Below, one piece after another: positions 33,982-42,725 of a stretch of DNA of 64,000 nucleotides. The translations under genes and the position numbers were made by a program. The stretch comes from Streptomyces sp. VRA16 Mangrove soil (GTDB taxonomy: Bacteria > Actinomycetota > Actinomycetes > Streptomycetales > Streptomycetaceae), in the NCBI RefSeq assembly GCF_017377775.1, contig NZ_JAFVLN010000015.1:1-64000 (forward strand), given 5' to 3'. The notes beneath the pieces are model-generated. The model was not told the origin of the DNA. It ran no database searches and saw nothing but the letters and a program-made list of their open reading frames with translations. The stretch's first letter is position 1, and every line of letters begins with the position of its first letter.

Positions 33982-35418
33982 ATGGGTAGGACACTCGCGG
34001 AGAAGGTCTGGGACGACCACGTCGTCCGGCGCGCCGAGGGCGAGCCCGACCTCCTCTTCATCGATCTGCACCTGCTGCACGAGGTGACCAGCCCGCAGGC
34101 CTTCGACGGTCTCCGGAAGAGCGGTCGCCAGGTGCGGCGTCTCGACCTCACCATCGCCACCGAGGATCACAACACCCCGACCCTCGACATCGACAAGCCG
34201 ATCGCCGACCCGGTCTCGCGCGTGCAGCTGGAGACGCTGCGCAAGAACGCCGCCGAGTTCGGTGTCCGCCTGCACTCGCTGGGCGACGTCGAGCAGGGCG
34301 TCGTGCACGTCGTGGGCCCGCAGCTGGGCCTGACGCAGCCGGGCATGACGGTCGTCTGCGGCGACTCGCACACCTCGACGCACGGCGCCTTCGGCGGTCT
34401 GGCGTTCGGCATCGGCACCTCGCAGGTCGAGCACGTGCTGGCCACGCAGACGCTGCCGCTGGCCCGCCCGAAGACGATGGCCATCACCGTCGACGGCGAC
34501 CTGCCCGAGGGCGTCACCGCCAAGGACCTGATCCTCGCCATCATCGCGAAGATCGGCACGGGCGGCGGCCAGGGCTACGTCCTGGAGTACCGCGGCTCCG
34601 CCATCGAGAAGCTGTCGATGGAAGCCCGCATGACCATCTGCAACATGTCGATCGAGGCCGGTGCCCGCGCGGGCATGATCGCCCCGGACGAGACCACGTT
34701 CGCGTACCTGGAGGGCCGTGAGCACGCCCCGAAGGGCGAGGACTGGGACGCCGCCGTCGCGTACTGGAAGACGCTGAAGTCGGACGACGACGCGGTCTTC
34801 GACGCCGAGGTCTTCATCAAGGCCGAGGAGCTGTCCCCGTTCGTCACCTGGGGCACCAACCCCGGTCAGGGCGCGCCGCTTTCGGCGAGCGTCCCCGACC
34901 CGGCTTCGTACGAAGACGCTTCGGAGCGGCTCGCCGCCGAAAAGGCCCTGGAGTACATGGGGTTGGAGGCCGGTCAGGCGCTGCGCGACATCAAGGTCGA
35001 CACCGTCTTCGTAGGCTCCTGCACCAATGGCCGTATGGAGGACCTGCGCGCCGTCGCCGAGATCCTCAAGGGCCGTAAAGTCGCCGACGGCGTACGGGCG
35101 CTGATCGTGCCGGGCTCCGCGCGGGTGGGCCTGCAGGCCGCCGCCGAGGGCCTGGACAAGGTCTTCAAGGAGGCCGGCGCCGAGTGGCGCTACGCGGGCT
35201 GCTCCATGTGCCTGGGCATGAACCCGGACCAACTCGCCCCCGGCGAGCGCTCCGCGTCCACGTCCAACCGCAACTTCGAGGGCCGGCAGGGCAAGGGCGG
35301 CCGCACGCACCTGGTCTCGCCCCAGGTCGCCGCCGCCACCGCCGTGCTGGGCCATCTGGCCTCGCCCGCCGACCTGTCGGAATCGACGCACGCCGCCTCT
35401 AAGCCTGCTGGAGTCTGA
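33982..35418 (+). CDS. leuC: 3-isopropylmalate dehydratase large subunit
   Basis: Isomerises 2-isopropylmalate to 3-isopropylmalate in leucine synthesis, together with LeuD. 478 residues of the aconitase fold. Fe-S ligand cysteines lie in VVCGDSHTSTHGAFG (first), FVGSCTNGRMEDLR (second) and AGCSMCLGMNPDQL (third). ATG 33982 has GGAGGG 5 nt upstream; the frame is open from 33919, but MGRTLAEKVWDDHVV is the family start. It is followed 6 bp later by leuD in one operon. Confidence 0.96.
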   Translation: MGRTLAEKVWDDHVVRRAEGEPDLLFIDLHLLHEVTSPQAFDGLRKSGRQVRRLDLTIATEDHNTPTLDIDKPIADPVSRVQLETLRKNAAEFGVRLHSLGDVEQGVVHVVGPQLGLTQPGMTVVCGDSHTSTHGAFGGLAFGIGTSQVEHVLATQTLPLARPKTMAITVDGDLPEGVTAKDLILAIIAKIGTGGGQGYVLEYRGSAIEKLSMEARMTICNMSIEAGARAGMIAPDETTFAYLEGREHAPKGEDWDAAVAYWKTLKSDDDAVFDAEVFIKAEELSPFVTWGTNPGQGAPLSASVPDPASYEDASERLAAEKALEYMGLEAGQALRDIKVDTVFVGSCTNGRMEDLRAVAEILKGRKVADGVRALIVPGSARVGLQAAAEGLDKVFKEAGAEWRYAGCSMCLGMNPDQLAPGERSASTSNRNFEGRQGKGGRTHLVSPQVAAATAVLGHLASPADLSESTHAASKPAGV

Positions 35419-35424
35419 TCAGTC

Positions 35425-36018
35425 ATGGAAGCATTCACCAAGCACACCGGCCGGGCCGTCCCGCTGCGCCGCTCCAACGTCGACACCGACCAGATCATCC
35501 CTGCTCACTGGCTCAAGAAGGTGACGCGGGACGGGTTCGAGGACGGTCTGTTCGAGGCCTGGCGCAAGGACCCCGAGTTCGTCCTCAACAAGCCGGAGCG
35601 CGAGGGCGCCACGGTGCTGGTCGCCGGTCCCGACTTCGGTACGGGCTCTTCGCGCGAGCACGCCGTGTGGGCGCTGCAGAACTACGGCTTCAAGACCGTC
35701 ATCTCCTCGCGCTTCGCGGACATCTTCCGCGGCAACTCCCTCAAGAACGGCCTGCTCACGGTGGTTCTGGAGCAGAAGGTCGTGGACGCGCTGTGGGAGC
35801 TCGTGGAGGGCGACCCGCAGGCCGAGATCACGGTCGACCTGGAGGCGCGCGAAGTGCGGGCCGAGGGCATCACGGCTTCCTTCGAACTGGATGAGAATTC
35901 CCGCTGGCGGCTGCTGAACGGGCTCGACGACATCAGCATCACGCTGCAGAACGAGTCGGACATCGCCGCTTACGAGGCGAAGCGCCCCTCTTTCAAGCCG
36001 CGGACCCTGCAGGTCTGA
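35425..36018 (+). CDS. leuD: 3-isopropylmalate dehydratase small subunit
   Basis: 197-residue swivel subunit of isopropylmalate isomerase. Typical motifs are PLRRSNVDTDQIIPAHWLKK near the N-terminus, GPDFGTGSSREHAVWAL and SSRFADIFRGNSLKNGLL. Only 6 bp separate it from leuC, with a poor ribosome-binding site of its own, so translational coupling is likely. Confidence 0.96.
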   Translation: MEAFTKHTGRAVPLRRSNVDTDQIIPAHWLKKVTRDGFEDGLFEAWRKDPEFVLNKPEREGATVLVAGPDFGTGSSREHAVWALQNYGFKTVISSRFADIFRGNSLKNGLLTVVLEQKVVDALWELVEGDPQAEITVDLEAREVRAEGITASFELDENSRWRLLNGLDDISITLQNESDIAAYEAKRPSFKPRTLQV

Positions 36019-36141
36019 GCCCCGAGAGGCGTGAAGGCGACCTGATCGCGGCCCGAAAACGGTTTGGCCGCGCCCGAGCCGATTGAACCCGGTCCGAACG
36101 GTCGCCGGGCAAGGCTTATTCAGGCCACTTCCACAGGCCAG

Positions 36142-36172
36142 GTACCCCCAATCGTGCACCGGTTGGGGGTAC
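36142..36172 (+). terminator. Hairpin downstream of leuCD
   Basis: Perfect 10-bp arms GTACCCCCAA / TTGGGGGTAC with an 11-nt loop, about 125 bp after leuD. The 365-bp gap 36019-36383 otherwise contains no gene I can support, only GC-rich sequence and presumably the promoter for the next small gene. Confidence 0.65.
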
Positions 36173-36383
36173 TTCCGTGTCCGGCTCCGGACGCCTCCGG
36201 CTGACCTGAACGGGTGGTCTTCGGAGTGTCTCAACTCCCTTGAATACCAAGGGTGTTCCTGGGGTACGCGAGCCCCGGCGGCGCTCCGGGCGGGGGTGTC
36301 GCCGAAGGGCCCAGGAGCCCCTTGTGGGGCGGGAGTTACCCCCTGCGGAGGCGACAACTCGCCCCAGATGGCACAATCTGTGC

Positions 36384-36623
36384 ATGGACCACGACGGCCA
36401 ACTCCAGCTGTACGCGGAAGTCGCGGACCAACTCAAGGAAGCGCACTCCCGAGTGCGTGCACTGCAAGTCCCGGAGGGCGTACGGATGGCGCTGACCCGG
36501 AAGCTGCTGGCCATTACGGCCGCGGCCAAACACGATCTCGCCGCTGCGGCAAGGCGTCTGGAGCGATTCAGCGCGGACCTCGACGACTTCGACGAGGGCT
36601 CCCGTTCTGAAGAGGAACTCTGA
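36384..36623 (+). CDS. Small conserved helical protein
   Basis: 79-residue hydrophilic protein, predicted nearly all helical (MDHDGQLQLYAEVADQLKEA ... LTRKLLAITAAAKHDLAAAARRLERFSADLDDF), with an acidic C-terminus (GSRSEEEL). No named family is recalled. The same slot beside hupS is filled by a small hypothetical gene in S. coelicolor, as I remember it, which supports coding. The start ATG 36384 is chosen because the upstream extension is Arg-rich noise. Possible cytoplasmic coiled-coil partner; function unknown. Confidence 0.8.
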   Translation: MDHDGQLQLYAEVADQLKEAHSRVRALQVPEGVRMALTRKLLAITAAAKHDLAAAARRLERFSADLDDFDEGSRSEEEL

Positions 36624-36670
36624 GACTGCCCAGTTCGTTGCGGCACAAGGGTGATTAGCCCGTTTCGTGT

Positions 36671-36699
36671 TTGATTTGCGGTATATATCTGCCTAACGT
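36671..36699 (+). promoter_or_regulatory. Probable hupS promoter
   Basis: TTGATT at 36671 and TAACGT at 36694 with a 17-bp spacer, in a locally AT-rich stretch 57 bp upstream of the hupS start codon. Confidence 0.5.
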
Positions 36700-36755
36700 G
36701 CGAAAAAGCCGGGCCGAAAGAGATTCGCCCCGGCAATGTCTCCGAAGGGGAAGAC

Positions 36756-37442
36756 GTGAACAAGGCGCAGCTCGTAGAAGCGATTGCCGACAAGGTGGGT
36801 GGCCGTCAGCAGGCCGCTGACGCCGTCGATGCCGTACTCGACGCCATCGTCCGTTCCGTGGTCGCCGGCGACCGCGTCTCGGTCACCGGCTTCGGTTCGT
36901 TCGAGAAGGTCGACCGTCCGGCCCGTTACGCCCGTAACCCGCAGACGGGTGAGCGCGTCCGGGTCAAGAAGACGTCGGTCCCGCGCTTCCGTGCGGGTCA
37001 GGGCTTCAAGGACCTCGTCGCGGGCTCGAAGAAGCTCCCGAAGAACGACGTCGCGGTCAAGAAGGCGCCCAAGGGCAGCCTGACCGGCGGTGCTTCGGCG
37101 ACGGTCAAGAAGGCCGCGGCCAAGAAGACGACGGCGAAGAAGGCCGCCGCCAAGAAGGCCACGCCGGCGAAGAAGACCACCGCCGCTGCGAAGAAGACCA
37201 CGGCCGCCGCCGCCAAGAAGGCGACCGCGAAGAAGACCACCGCCAAGAAGGCCACCGCCACGGCGAAGAAGACCACGGCGGCCGCGAAGAAGGCGGCTCC
37301 GGCCAAGAAGGCGGCCACCGCCAAGAAGGCCACCGCGAAGAAGACGGCGCCCGCCAAGAAGGCCACGGCCAAGAAGGCTCCCGCCAAGAAGTCGACCGCG
37401 CGCAAGACCACCGCCAAGAAGACCACCGCGCGCAAGAAGTAA
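36756..37442 (+). CDS. hupS: HU-family nucleoid protein with Lys/Ala-rich tail
   Basis: 228-residue two-part nucleoid protein. Residues 1 to about 94 form a standard HU domain (MNKAQLVEAIADKVGG, GFGSFEKVDRPARYARNPQTGE, and a DNA-binding arm with VKKTSVPRFRAGQGFKDLV). Residues about 95-228 are a histone-H1-like tail of KKAT/KKTTAKK-type repeats. In Streptomyces HupS compacts DNA in spores and protects it under stress. GTG 36756 follows GAAGGGG. It is monocistronic, with its own promoter and terminator. Confidence 0.95.
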   Translation: MNKAQLVEAIADKVGGRQQAADAVDAVLDAIVRSVVAGDRVSVTGFGSFEKVDRPARYARNPQTGERVRVKKTSVPRFRAGQGFKDLVAGSKKLPKNDVAVKKAPKGSLTGGASATVKKAAAKKTTAKKAAAKKATPAKKTTAAAKKTTAAAAKKATAKKTTAKKATATAKKTTAAAKKAAPAKKAATAKKATAKKTAPAKKATAKKAPAKKSTARKTTAKKTTARKK

Positions 37443-37525
37443 GACCTTCTCGAAGGTCGCTCGCGCCGGCTTCTGCTGGTCTCTGTCGCCGTTTCGGGCG
37501 TATGCCCCGAGACTGCTCACGCGCC

Positions 37526-37555
37526 GGGCCGGGCTCCCCTCGGGGAGCCCGGCCC
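37526..37555 (+). terminator. Terminator of hupS
   Basis: Perfect 14-bp arms (GGGCCGGGCTCCCC and complement) around TC, about 85 bp after hupS and before the convergent minus-strand gene. Confidence 0.8.
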
Positions 37556-37625
37556 GCGGTGTGTTCGCGGCGGTGTCGCGGCGGTGCTGTGACAGGGAAG
37601 TCGACGGGGGAGGCGACGGGGGAGT

Positions 37626-37829
37626 TCAGAAGGTCTGCAGGGTCACGAGTGTGATCTCGCGCGCATCGCCCTCGCCCGTGACCTCGATACGCACCCGCTG
37701 ACCGGGGCGGAGCAGGCGCAGGCCGCCCGCGTCGAAGGCGGGGGCGCTGAACGGCACCGGGGTGCCGTCGTCCAGAAGGACGCTGCCGGAGCGGGAATCG
37801 GGGTCGTACGTGTACGCGGTGGCCTGCAT
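37626..37829 (-). CDS. Short cold-shock-like beta-barrel protein
   Basis: 67-residue protein whose pattern (SRSGSVLLDDGTPVPFSAPAFDAGGLRLLRPGQRVRIEV ... ITLVTLQTF) resembles a cold-shock/OB-fold: a Gly-x-Val strand, DDG, a conserved Phe, and GQRV before the last strands. The RNP aromatic motifs of true CspA proteins are not obvious, so nucleic-acid binding is uncertain. Conserved small genes like this sit between hupS and cofC in related genomes, as I recall. ATG 37829. Confidence 0.75.
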   Translation of the reverse strand: MQATAYTYDPDSRSGSVLLDDGTPVPFSAPAFDAGGLRLLRPGQRVRIEVTGEGDAREITLVTLQTF

Positions 37830-37843
37830 GCAGGCAGCGTACT

Positions 37844-37945
37844 CAGTCCGTGCCGGGTCCCGGGTCGTGCCGGGTTCCAGTCCGTGCCGGGTCCCGGGTC
37901 GTGCCGGGTTCCAGCGCGTGCCGGGTCTCAGTCCGTGCTGTGGTC
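37844..37945. repeat. 17-bp tandem repeat at the 3' end of cofC
   Basis: Five and a part units of 17 bp (consensus N5-CGTGCCGGGTYC) in a two-type alternation: CAGTCCGTGCCGGGTCC and CGGGTCGTGCCGGGTTC. The array fills the gap between the minus-strand 67-residue gene and cofC, and the cofC stop codon lies inside it. Confidence 0.85.
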
Positions 37946-38575
37946 CAGGAGGAGGAGTCCGGCCGTGGCCCGTGCCGTGTGCGGGCCGACGCCCAGGGCG
38001 AGCGCGGCGCGCAGGTCGCCGCCGGTGTCCACGTCCTGGCGGACCGAGTCGACGCCCGCGAGGGGGAGTTCCGCGGCGCCCGAGGCCCGGTGGCGGGCGC
38101 GGGAGGCCGTACCGAATGCGGGGAGCAATTCCGCGCCGGGGGCCGCGGACAAGAGAGTGGTGCCGATTCCGGCCGCATCGGGGAGAAATGCCCGGGGAAA
38201 TGCGGCGGCCGACGCGAGAACGAGGGCCAATTCCGCGGGGCGCAGGGCGGGCAGATCGGCGTTCAGGGCCGCCACGGGGGCCTGCGGACGCGTGGCCCGT
38301 ACAGCGGCCTCTCCGTGCGCGAGAGCGGCGTTGAGGCCCGCCTGAGGGGCGTCGGGGACGATCCGGGCGCCGAGCGCCGCCAGTTCGCGGCCGGCGCGGC
38401 CGTCGTCCGTGACGACCACCACATCTCGTACCGCCGTACAGGCCATGGCCGCGGCCACGGTGTCCTGGGCGAAAGCCAGGGCCAGATCGGGGCGCAGGGC
38501 GTCACCGGCCGCGGGGGCGAGCCTGCTTTTTGCCCGCACCAAGGGTTTCAGCGGTATCACCAGGGTCCACTGCAC
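37928..38575 (-). CDS. cofC: 2-phospho-L-lactate guanylyltransferase
   Basis: Nucleotidyltransferase of coenzyme F420 synthesis. It activates 2-phospholactate or, in many bacteria, phosphoenolpyruvate with GTP. 215 residues from GTG 38575; MQWTLVIPLKPLVRAKSRL is the usual CofC N-terminus. Other features are VVVTDDG, the central AALNADLPALRP (metal-binding Asp pair) and the C-terminal DVDTGGDLRAAL. The frame is open to 38659 without support. The other F420 genes are not in this window. The 3' end runs into a tandem repeat. Confidence 0.9.
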   Translation of the reverse strand: MQWTLVIPLKPLVRAKSRLAPAAGDALRPDLALAFAQDTVAAAMACTAVRDVVVVTDDGRAGRELAALGARIVPDAPQAGLNAALAHGEAAVRATRPQAPVAALNADLPALRPAELALVLASAAAFPRAFLPDAAGIGTTLLSAAPGAELLPAFGTASRARHRASGAAELPLAGVDSVRQDVDTGGDLRAALALGVGPHTARATAGLLLLDHSTD

Positions 38576-38710
38576 GCGCCTATTGTGACCTGTGCATGAG
38601 GTGACCTCGGACGGGCGGGCGTACGGTGTTCTCGACAGACCGGTGGCCCGGGGCGACACTTGTGCGGCCCGCCAGGCCCTGCCTGCAAGGTCCTAGAGGA
38701 AGGTGTCCGA

Positions 38711-39589
38711 GTGTCCCGCCGCAGAATCGGCTTCTGGTACCGCTTCGCTGCGGTCCTGTGCAAACCGCCACTGGTGGTTCTGTTCAAGCGGGACTGGCGC
38801 GGAATGGAGAACATTCCTGCCGACGGCGGCTTTATCACCGCGGTCAACCACAATTCGCATCTGGACCCGTTCCTGTACGCGCACTTTCAGTACAACACCG
38901 GACGAGTCCCGCGTTTCCTCGCCAAGCACGGCCTCTTCAAGAAGGGGTTCGTGGGCGCCGCGATGCGTGGCACCGGGCAGATTCCCGTCTATCGCGAGTC
39001 CACGAACGCGCTGAGCGCCTTCCGTGCCGCCATCGACGCCGTGGAGCGCGGTGAGTGCGTCGCCTTCTATCCCGAAGGAACGCTGACCCGCGATCCCCAA
39101 CTGTGGCCGATGACCGGAAAGACGGGCGTCGCCCGCGTCGCCCTGCAGACGAAGTGCCCGGTGATTCCCGTCGGGCAGTGGGGCGCCACCGACGCACTGC
39201 CGCCGTATGCGAAGAAGCCGGACTTCTTCCCGCGCAAGACGCACCATGTGCTCGCCGGTGAACCTGTCGACTTGTCGGCGTACTACGACAAGGAGATCAC
39301 TCCGGAACTCCTCAAGGAGGTGACCGAGGTCATCATGACCGCGATCACGGCCGAGGTGGAGGAACTGCGCGGTGAGACGGCCCCGCGGAAGCGTTACGAC
39401 CCGCGCGAGGCCCGTATCGAGCAGCGCCGCAAGCTGCGGGGCGGCAACTCCGGGACCGATTCCGGGTCCGGGTCCGACTCCGGGGCTGGGTCCGGGGCCG
39501 ATTCCGCTTCCGTGCAGAGCGAGGTCAGGTCGCAGGCGGACGGCGGGAGTTCGGCGTCCGGAGGCACCACCGAGGAGAGCGCCAAGTGA
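38711..39589 (+). CDS. 1-acyl-sn-glycerol-3-phosphate acyltransferase (PlsC family)
   Basis: Acylates lysophosphatidate to phosphatidate at the membrane. 292 residues. Catalytic NHNSHLD (His47, Asp52) and substrate motif FYPEGTLTRD are present. The last 45 or so residues are a Ser/Gly/Asp-rich disordered tail (GTDSGSGSDSGAGSG). The start is GTG 38711 with AGGAAGG upstream. Its stop overlaps the gpsA start, coupling two successive glycerol-3-phosphate enzymes of phospholipid synthesis. Confidence 0.92.
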   Translation: MSRRRIGFWYRFAAVLCKPPLVVLFKRDWRGMENIPADGGFITAVNHNSHLDPFLYAHFQYNTGRVPRFLAKHGLFKKGFVGAAMRGTGQIPVYRESTNALSAFRAAIDAVERGECVAFYPEGTLTRDPQLWPMTGKTGVARVALQTKCPVIPVGQWGATDALPPYAKKPDFFPRKTHHVLAGEPVDLSAYYDKEITPELLKEVTEVIMTAITAEVEELRGETAPRKRYDPREARIEQRRKLRGGNSGTDSGSGSDSGAGSGADSASVQSEVRSQADGGSSASGGTTEESAK

Positions 39590-40599
39590 CGACCCGACCC
39601 GTCAAGGCCGCCGTTTTCGGAACCGGCTCCTGGGGCACGGCGTTCGGCATGGTCCTCGCGGACGCGGGGTGCGACGTCACGCTGTGGGGCCGCCGTCCGG
39701 AACTCGCCGAAGCGGTCAACTCCACGCGTACGAACCCGGATTACCTGCCCGGCGTGGAACTCCCCGCGAACGTGCGGGCCACGTCCGACGCCGCCGAGGC
39801 CGCGGCCGACGCCGACTTCACGGTGCTCGCCGTGCCGTCGCAGACGCTGCGCGCCAACCTCGCCGACTGGACGCCGCTGCTCGCCCCCGACACCGTCCTC
39901 GTCTCGCTGATGAAGGGCGTCGAGCTCGGCTCGGCGATGCGCATGAGCGAGGTGATCCAGGACGTCACGAAGGTCGGCGAGGACCGGATCGCGGTCGTCA
40001 CAGGACCCAACCTCGCGCGGGAGATCGCGGCACGCCAGCCGGCCGCCGCGGTCGTCGCCTGCCGCGACGAGGATGTGGCGCGGCGCCTCCAAGTCGCCTG
40101 CCACACCCCGTACTTCAGGCCGTACACCGAGAGCGACGTGGTCGGCTGCGAGCTCGGCGGCGCCGTCAAGAACGTCATCGGGCTCGCCGTCGGCATCGCG
40201 GACGGCATGGGCCTCGGCGACAACACGAAGGGCTCGCTCATCACGCGCGGGCTCGCGGAGACGATGCGGCTCGGCCTCGCGATGGGCGCGGACCCGCTCA
40301 CCTTCTCCGGCCTCGCCGGGCTCGGAGACCTGGTGGCGACCTGCTCCTCGCCGCTGTCGCGCAACCACACCTTCGGCACCAACCTCGGCAAGGGCATGAC
40401 GCTGGAGGAGACCATCGCGGTCACCAAGCAGACCGCCGAGGGCGTCAAGTCCTGCGAGTCGGTGCTGGCCCTCGCGCGCCGGCACGGGGTCGACATGCCG
40501 ATCACGGAGACCGTCGTCGCGATCGTGCACGAGGGCAAGCCGCCGGTCGTCGCCGTGAAGGAGCTCATGTCGCGCTCCGCCAAGCCCGAGCGACGCTGA
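39586..40599 (+). CDS. gpsA: NAD(P)+-dependent glycerol-3-phosphate dehydrogenase
   Basis: Reduces dihydroxyacetone phosphate to sn-glycerol-3-phosphate for phospholipids. 337 residues with an N-terminal Rossmann motif GTGSWGTAFG, TGPNLAREIA, the catalytic Lys region GGAVKNVIGLAVGIADG and substrate-binding GLGDLVATC. Starts with GTG in a GTGA overlap with the acyltransferase gene. Confidence 0.95.
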   Translation: MTTRPVKAAVFGTGSWGTAFGMVLADAGCDVTLWGRRPELAEAVNSTRTNPDYLPGVELPANVRATSDAAEAAADADFTVLAVPSQTLRANLADWTPLLAPDTVLVSLMKGVELGSAMRMSEVIQDVTKVGEDRIAVVTGPNLAREIAARQPAAAVVACRDEDVARRLQVACHTPYFRPYTESDVVGCELGGAVKNVIGLAVGIADGMGLGDNTKGSLITRGLAETMRLGLAMGADPLTFSGLAGLGDLVATCSSPLSRNHTFGTNLGKGMTLEETIAVTKQTAEGVKSCESVLALARRHGVDMPITETVVAIVHEGKPPVVAVKELMSRSAKPERR

Positions 40600-40691
40600 G
40601 CGACGGCCGGACGGCGGCTGAGTGACAGTGGCGCGGATCGGGCTCCGCGGGCGCTGACTCTCGTACTACCAGCAGGTACGCTCAACGCGAT

Positions 40692-41858
40692 ATGAGCAGC
40701 GAGAACCTCCCCCAGAGCCCCGTATCCGCCTCTGCGCGCGGGCAGAAGCCGCGTGTGGCCGTCGTCTTCGGTGGTCGCAGCTCCGAGCACGGCGTCTCCG
40801 TCGTCACGGCGGGTGCCGTGCTGCGTGCCATCGACCGCTCCAAGTACGACGTGCTGCCGATCGGCATCACGCGCGAGGGGCGTTGGGCGCTGACGGCGGA
40901 CGACCCCGAGCGGATGGCGATCGCCGACCGCAAGGTGCCGGACGTCGACGATCTCGCCGAGTCGCCCGAGGGCGGCGTGGTGCTCCCGGTCGACCCGTCC
41001 ACCCGCGAGGTCGTCTACAACGAGCCCGGCTCCGTGCCCAAGGCCCTCGGCGACGTCGACGTCGTCTTCCCGGTCCTGCACGGCCCGTACGGCGAGGACG
41101 GCACGATCCAGGGGCTCCTGGACCTGTCCGGGACGCCGTACGTGGGCTGTGGTGTGCTCTCCTCGGCCGTCGGCCAGGACAAGGAGTACATGAAGCGGAT
41201 CTTCACCTCCTTCGGCCTGAAGGTCGGTCCGTACGTGGTGGTCCGCCCGCGCGAGTGGGAGCGGGACCAGGAAGGCGCCCGGCGGCGCATCGCCGACTTC
41301 GTGGGCGAGCACGGCTGGCCGCTGTTCGTGAAGCCCGCGCGGGCCGGTTCGTCGATCGGCATCACCAAGGTCGACTCCTTCGACGGGCTCGACGAGGCGA
41401 TGGAGACGGCGCGCGTCCACGACCCGAAGGTCATCGTCGAGGCGGGCATCGTCGGGCGCGAGATCGAGTGCGGCGTCCTGGAGTTCGAGGACGGGCCGCG
41501 CGCCTCGGTGCCGGCCGAGATCCCGCCGGTGCAGGCCCACGACTTCTACGACTTCGAGGCCAAGTACATCGACTCGGCGGACGGTATCGTGCCCGCCCCG
41601 CTGACCGACGAGCAGACGGCCGAGGTGCAGCGGCTCGCCGTCGCGGCCTTCGAGGCCGTGTCCTGCGAGGGCATCGTGCGCGCGGACTTCTTCCTCACCG
41701 AGGACGGCGAGTTCGTGATCAACGAGATCAACACCCTGCCCGGCTTCACGCCCATCTCGATGTACCCGCGGATGTGGCAGGAGAGCGGCGTCAGCTACCC
41801 GGAGCTGATCGACCAGCTGCTGCAGGCGGCACTGCGCCGCTCCACGGGTCTGCGGTAG
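40692..41858 (+). CDS. ddl: D-alanine--D-alanine ligase
   Basis: ATP-grasp ligase making D-Ala-D-Ala for peptidoglycan. 388 residues. N-terminal VVFGGRSSEHGVSVVTA, VLHGPYGEDGTIQG, the ATP-grasp loop VKPARAGSSIGI, and C-terminal ADFFLTEDGEFVINEINTLPGFT (metal ligands and D-Ala site). ATG 40692; a separate transcription unit from gpsA is likely (92-bp gap). Confidence 0.95.
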   Translation: MSSENLPQSPVSASARGQKPRVAVVFGGRSSEHGVSVVTAGAVLRAIDRSKYDVLPIGITREGRWALTADDPERMAIADRKVPDVDDLAESPEGGVVLPVDPSTREVVYNEPGSVPKALGDVDVVFPVLHGPYGEDGTIQGLLDLSGTPYVGCGVLSSAVGQDKEYMKRIFTSFGLKVGPYVVVRPREWERDQEGARRRIADFVGEHGWPLFVKPARAGSSIGITKVDSFDGLDEAMETARVHDPKVIVEAGIVGREIECGVLEFEDGPRASVPAEIPPVQAHDFYDFEAKYIDSADGIVPAPLTDEQTAEVQRLAVAAFEAVSCEGIVRADFFLTEDGEFVINEINTLPGFTPISMYPRMWQESGVSYPELIDQLLQAALRRSTGLR

Positions 41859-41901
41859 GACTCCTCCCTGCCCTTCGCTTCCCCGGAGGGCAGGCCGGGC
41901 C

Positions 41902-41961
41902 CCCACAGGGGCCATCCCCACAGGGGGCACGCCCACAGGGGGCACGCCCACCGGGGGCACG
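41902..41961. repeat. 15-bp tandem repeat after ddl
   Basis: Four 15-bp units, CCCACAGGGGGCACG being the consensus (units 2 and 3 identical; units 1 and 4 with changes). It fills the gap between convergent ddl and the DUF3515 gene. Confidence 0.85.
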
Positions 41962-41973
41962 CCCTGACAGGTT

Positions 41974-42477
41974 CTAGTCGGCGATCCCCTTGGGGATCGC
42001 CTTCTTGATGGGCTTGGCCAGATCGACCAGGGGGCCGGCGCCGACCTTGGCCACCAGATCCTTGGGAATCGTCACCTCGACGTAGGCGAGGCGGCTGCCC
42101 GTCGTCATCTGCTGCGCACCGCTGTCGAGTTCCTCGACGATCCACTCCACACCGTCGACGGTCGCCGGGTTGCTGTCGGCCTTGGCCGCCGCGTCGGGCC
42201 ACGGCACGCCGCAGCGCAGTATGATCGCGGGGCTTCCCCATGCCGCGGTGAGCTCGGAACTCGGTTCGGGATCGTTGCGCTCAAGTCCGTCGACCTTCTG
42301 CGGCAGCACCTTGTCCAGGTTCCGGCACAGCTTCGTGACGGACGCCTTCGGTGTGGGAACCGCAGCCTTGGGAGCGTCGTCCGTTGCAGAACAACCCGCT
42401 GCCGAGGCGATCAGCACGGACAGCGCGGGCAACCCGATGACGAAACGGCGCCGGTGACGGAAAGAGTTCACCGGCAC
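41974..42477 (-). CDS. DUF3515 family putative lipoprotein
   Basis: 167-residue actinobacterial protein of the DUF3515 family. An Arg-rich N-terminus and hydrophobic segment end in ASAAGC (lipobox-like, Cys at about residue 29), so it is probably a membrane-anchored lipoprotein. The mature part has the family stretch CRNLDKVLPQKVDGLERNDPEPSSELTAAWGSPAIILRCGVPWP. The start may be GTG 42477 or GTG 42471; neither has a clear ribosome-binding site. Function unknown. Confidence 0.87.
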   Translation of the reverse strand: MPVNSFRHRRRFVIGLPALSVLIASAAGCSATDDAPKAAVPTPKASVTKLCRNLDKVLPQKVDGLERNDPEPSSELTAAWGSPAIILRCGVPWPDAAAKADSNPATVDGVEWIVEELDSGAQQMTTGSRLAYVEVTIPKDLVAKVGAGPLVDLAKPIKKAIPKGIAD

Positions 42478-42491
42478 AGGGTAGACGGGGG

Positions 42492-42725
42492 CTACAAGTG
42501 GACGACCGGGCAGGTCAGGGTGCGCGTGATGCCGTCCACCTGCTGGACCTTGGCGACCACCATGCGACCGAGTTCGTCGACGGTGTCCGCTTGCGCGCGC
42601 ACGATCACGTCGTAGGGGCCGGTGACGTCCTCGGCCTGGATGACTCCTTGAATCTTTCCGATCAGCTCGGCGACGGTCGACGCCTTGCCTACTTCGGTCT
42701 GGATCAGGATGTACGCCTGTACCAC
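42492..42725 (-). CDS. Stand-alone Lrp/AsnC ligand-binding (RAM) domain protein
   Basis: 77 residues forming only the effector domain of Lrp/AsnC regulators (VQAYILIQTEVGKASTVAELIGKIQGVIQAEDVTGPYDVIVRAQ ... LGRMVVAKVQQVDGI), with no DNA-binding domain. Such proteins bind amino acids and may modulate full-length Lrp partners. GTG 42725 has GGAGG 4 nt upstream. It is upstream of the DUF3515 gene, with 14 bp between. Confidence 0.9.
   Translation of the reverse strand: MVQAYILIQTEVGKASTVAELIGKIQGVIQAEDVTGPYDVIVRAQADTVDELGRMVVAKVQQVDGITRTLTCPVVHL

Noticed and set aside
36999..37440. Hydrophobic antisense frame opposite the hupS tail
   Set aside because: It is the mirror of the Lys/Ala repeats (AAG codons read as CTT), hence falsely membrane-like.
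37844..37945. CRISPR array
   Set aside because: Units are contiguous 17-mers with no unique spacers, and no cas genes are present in the window.
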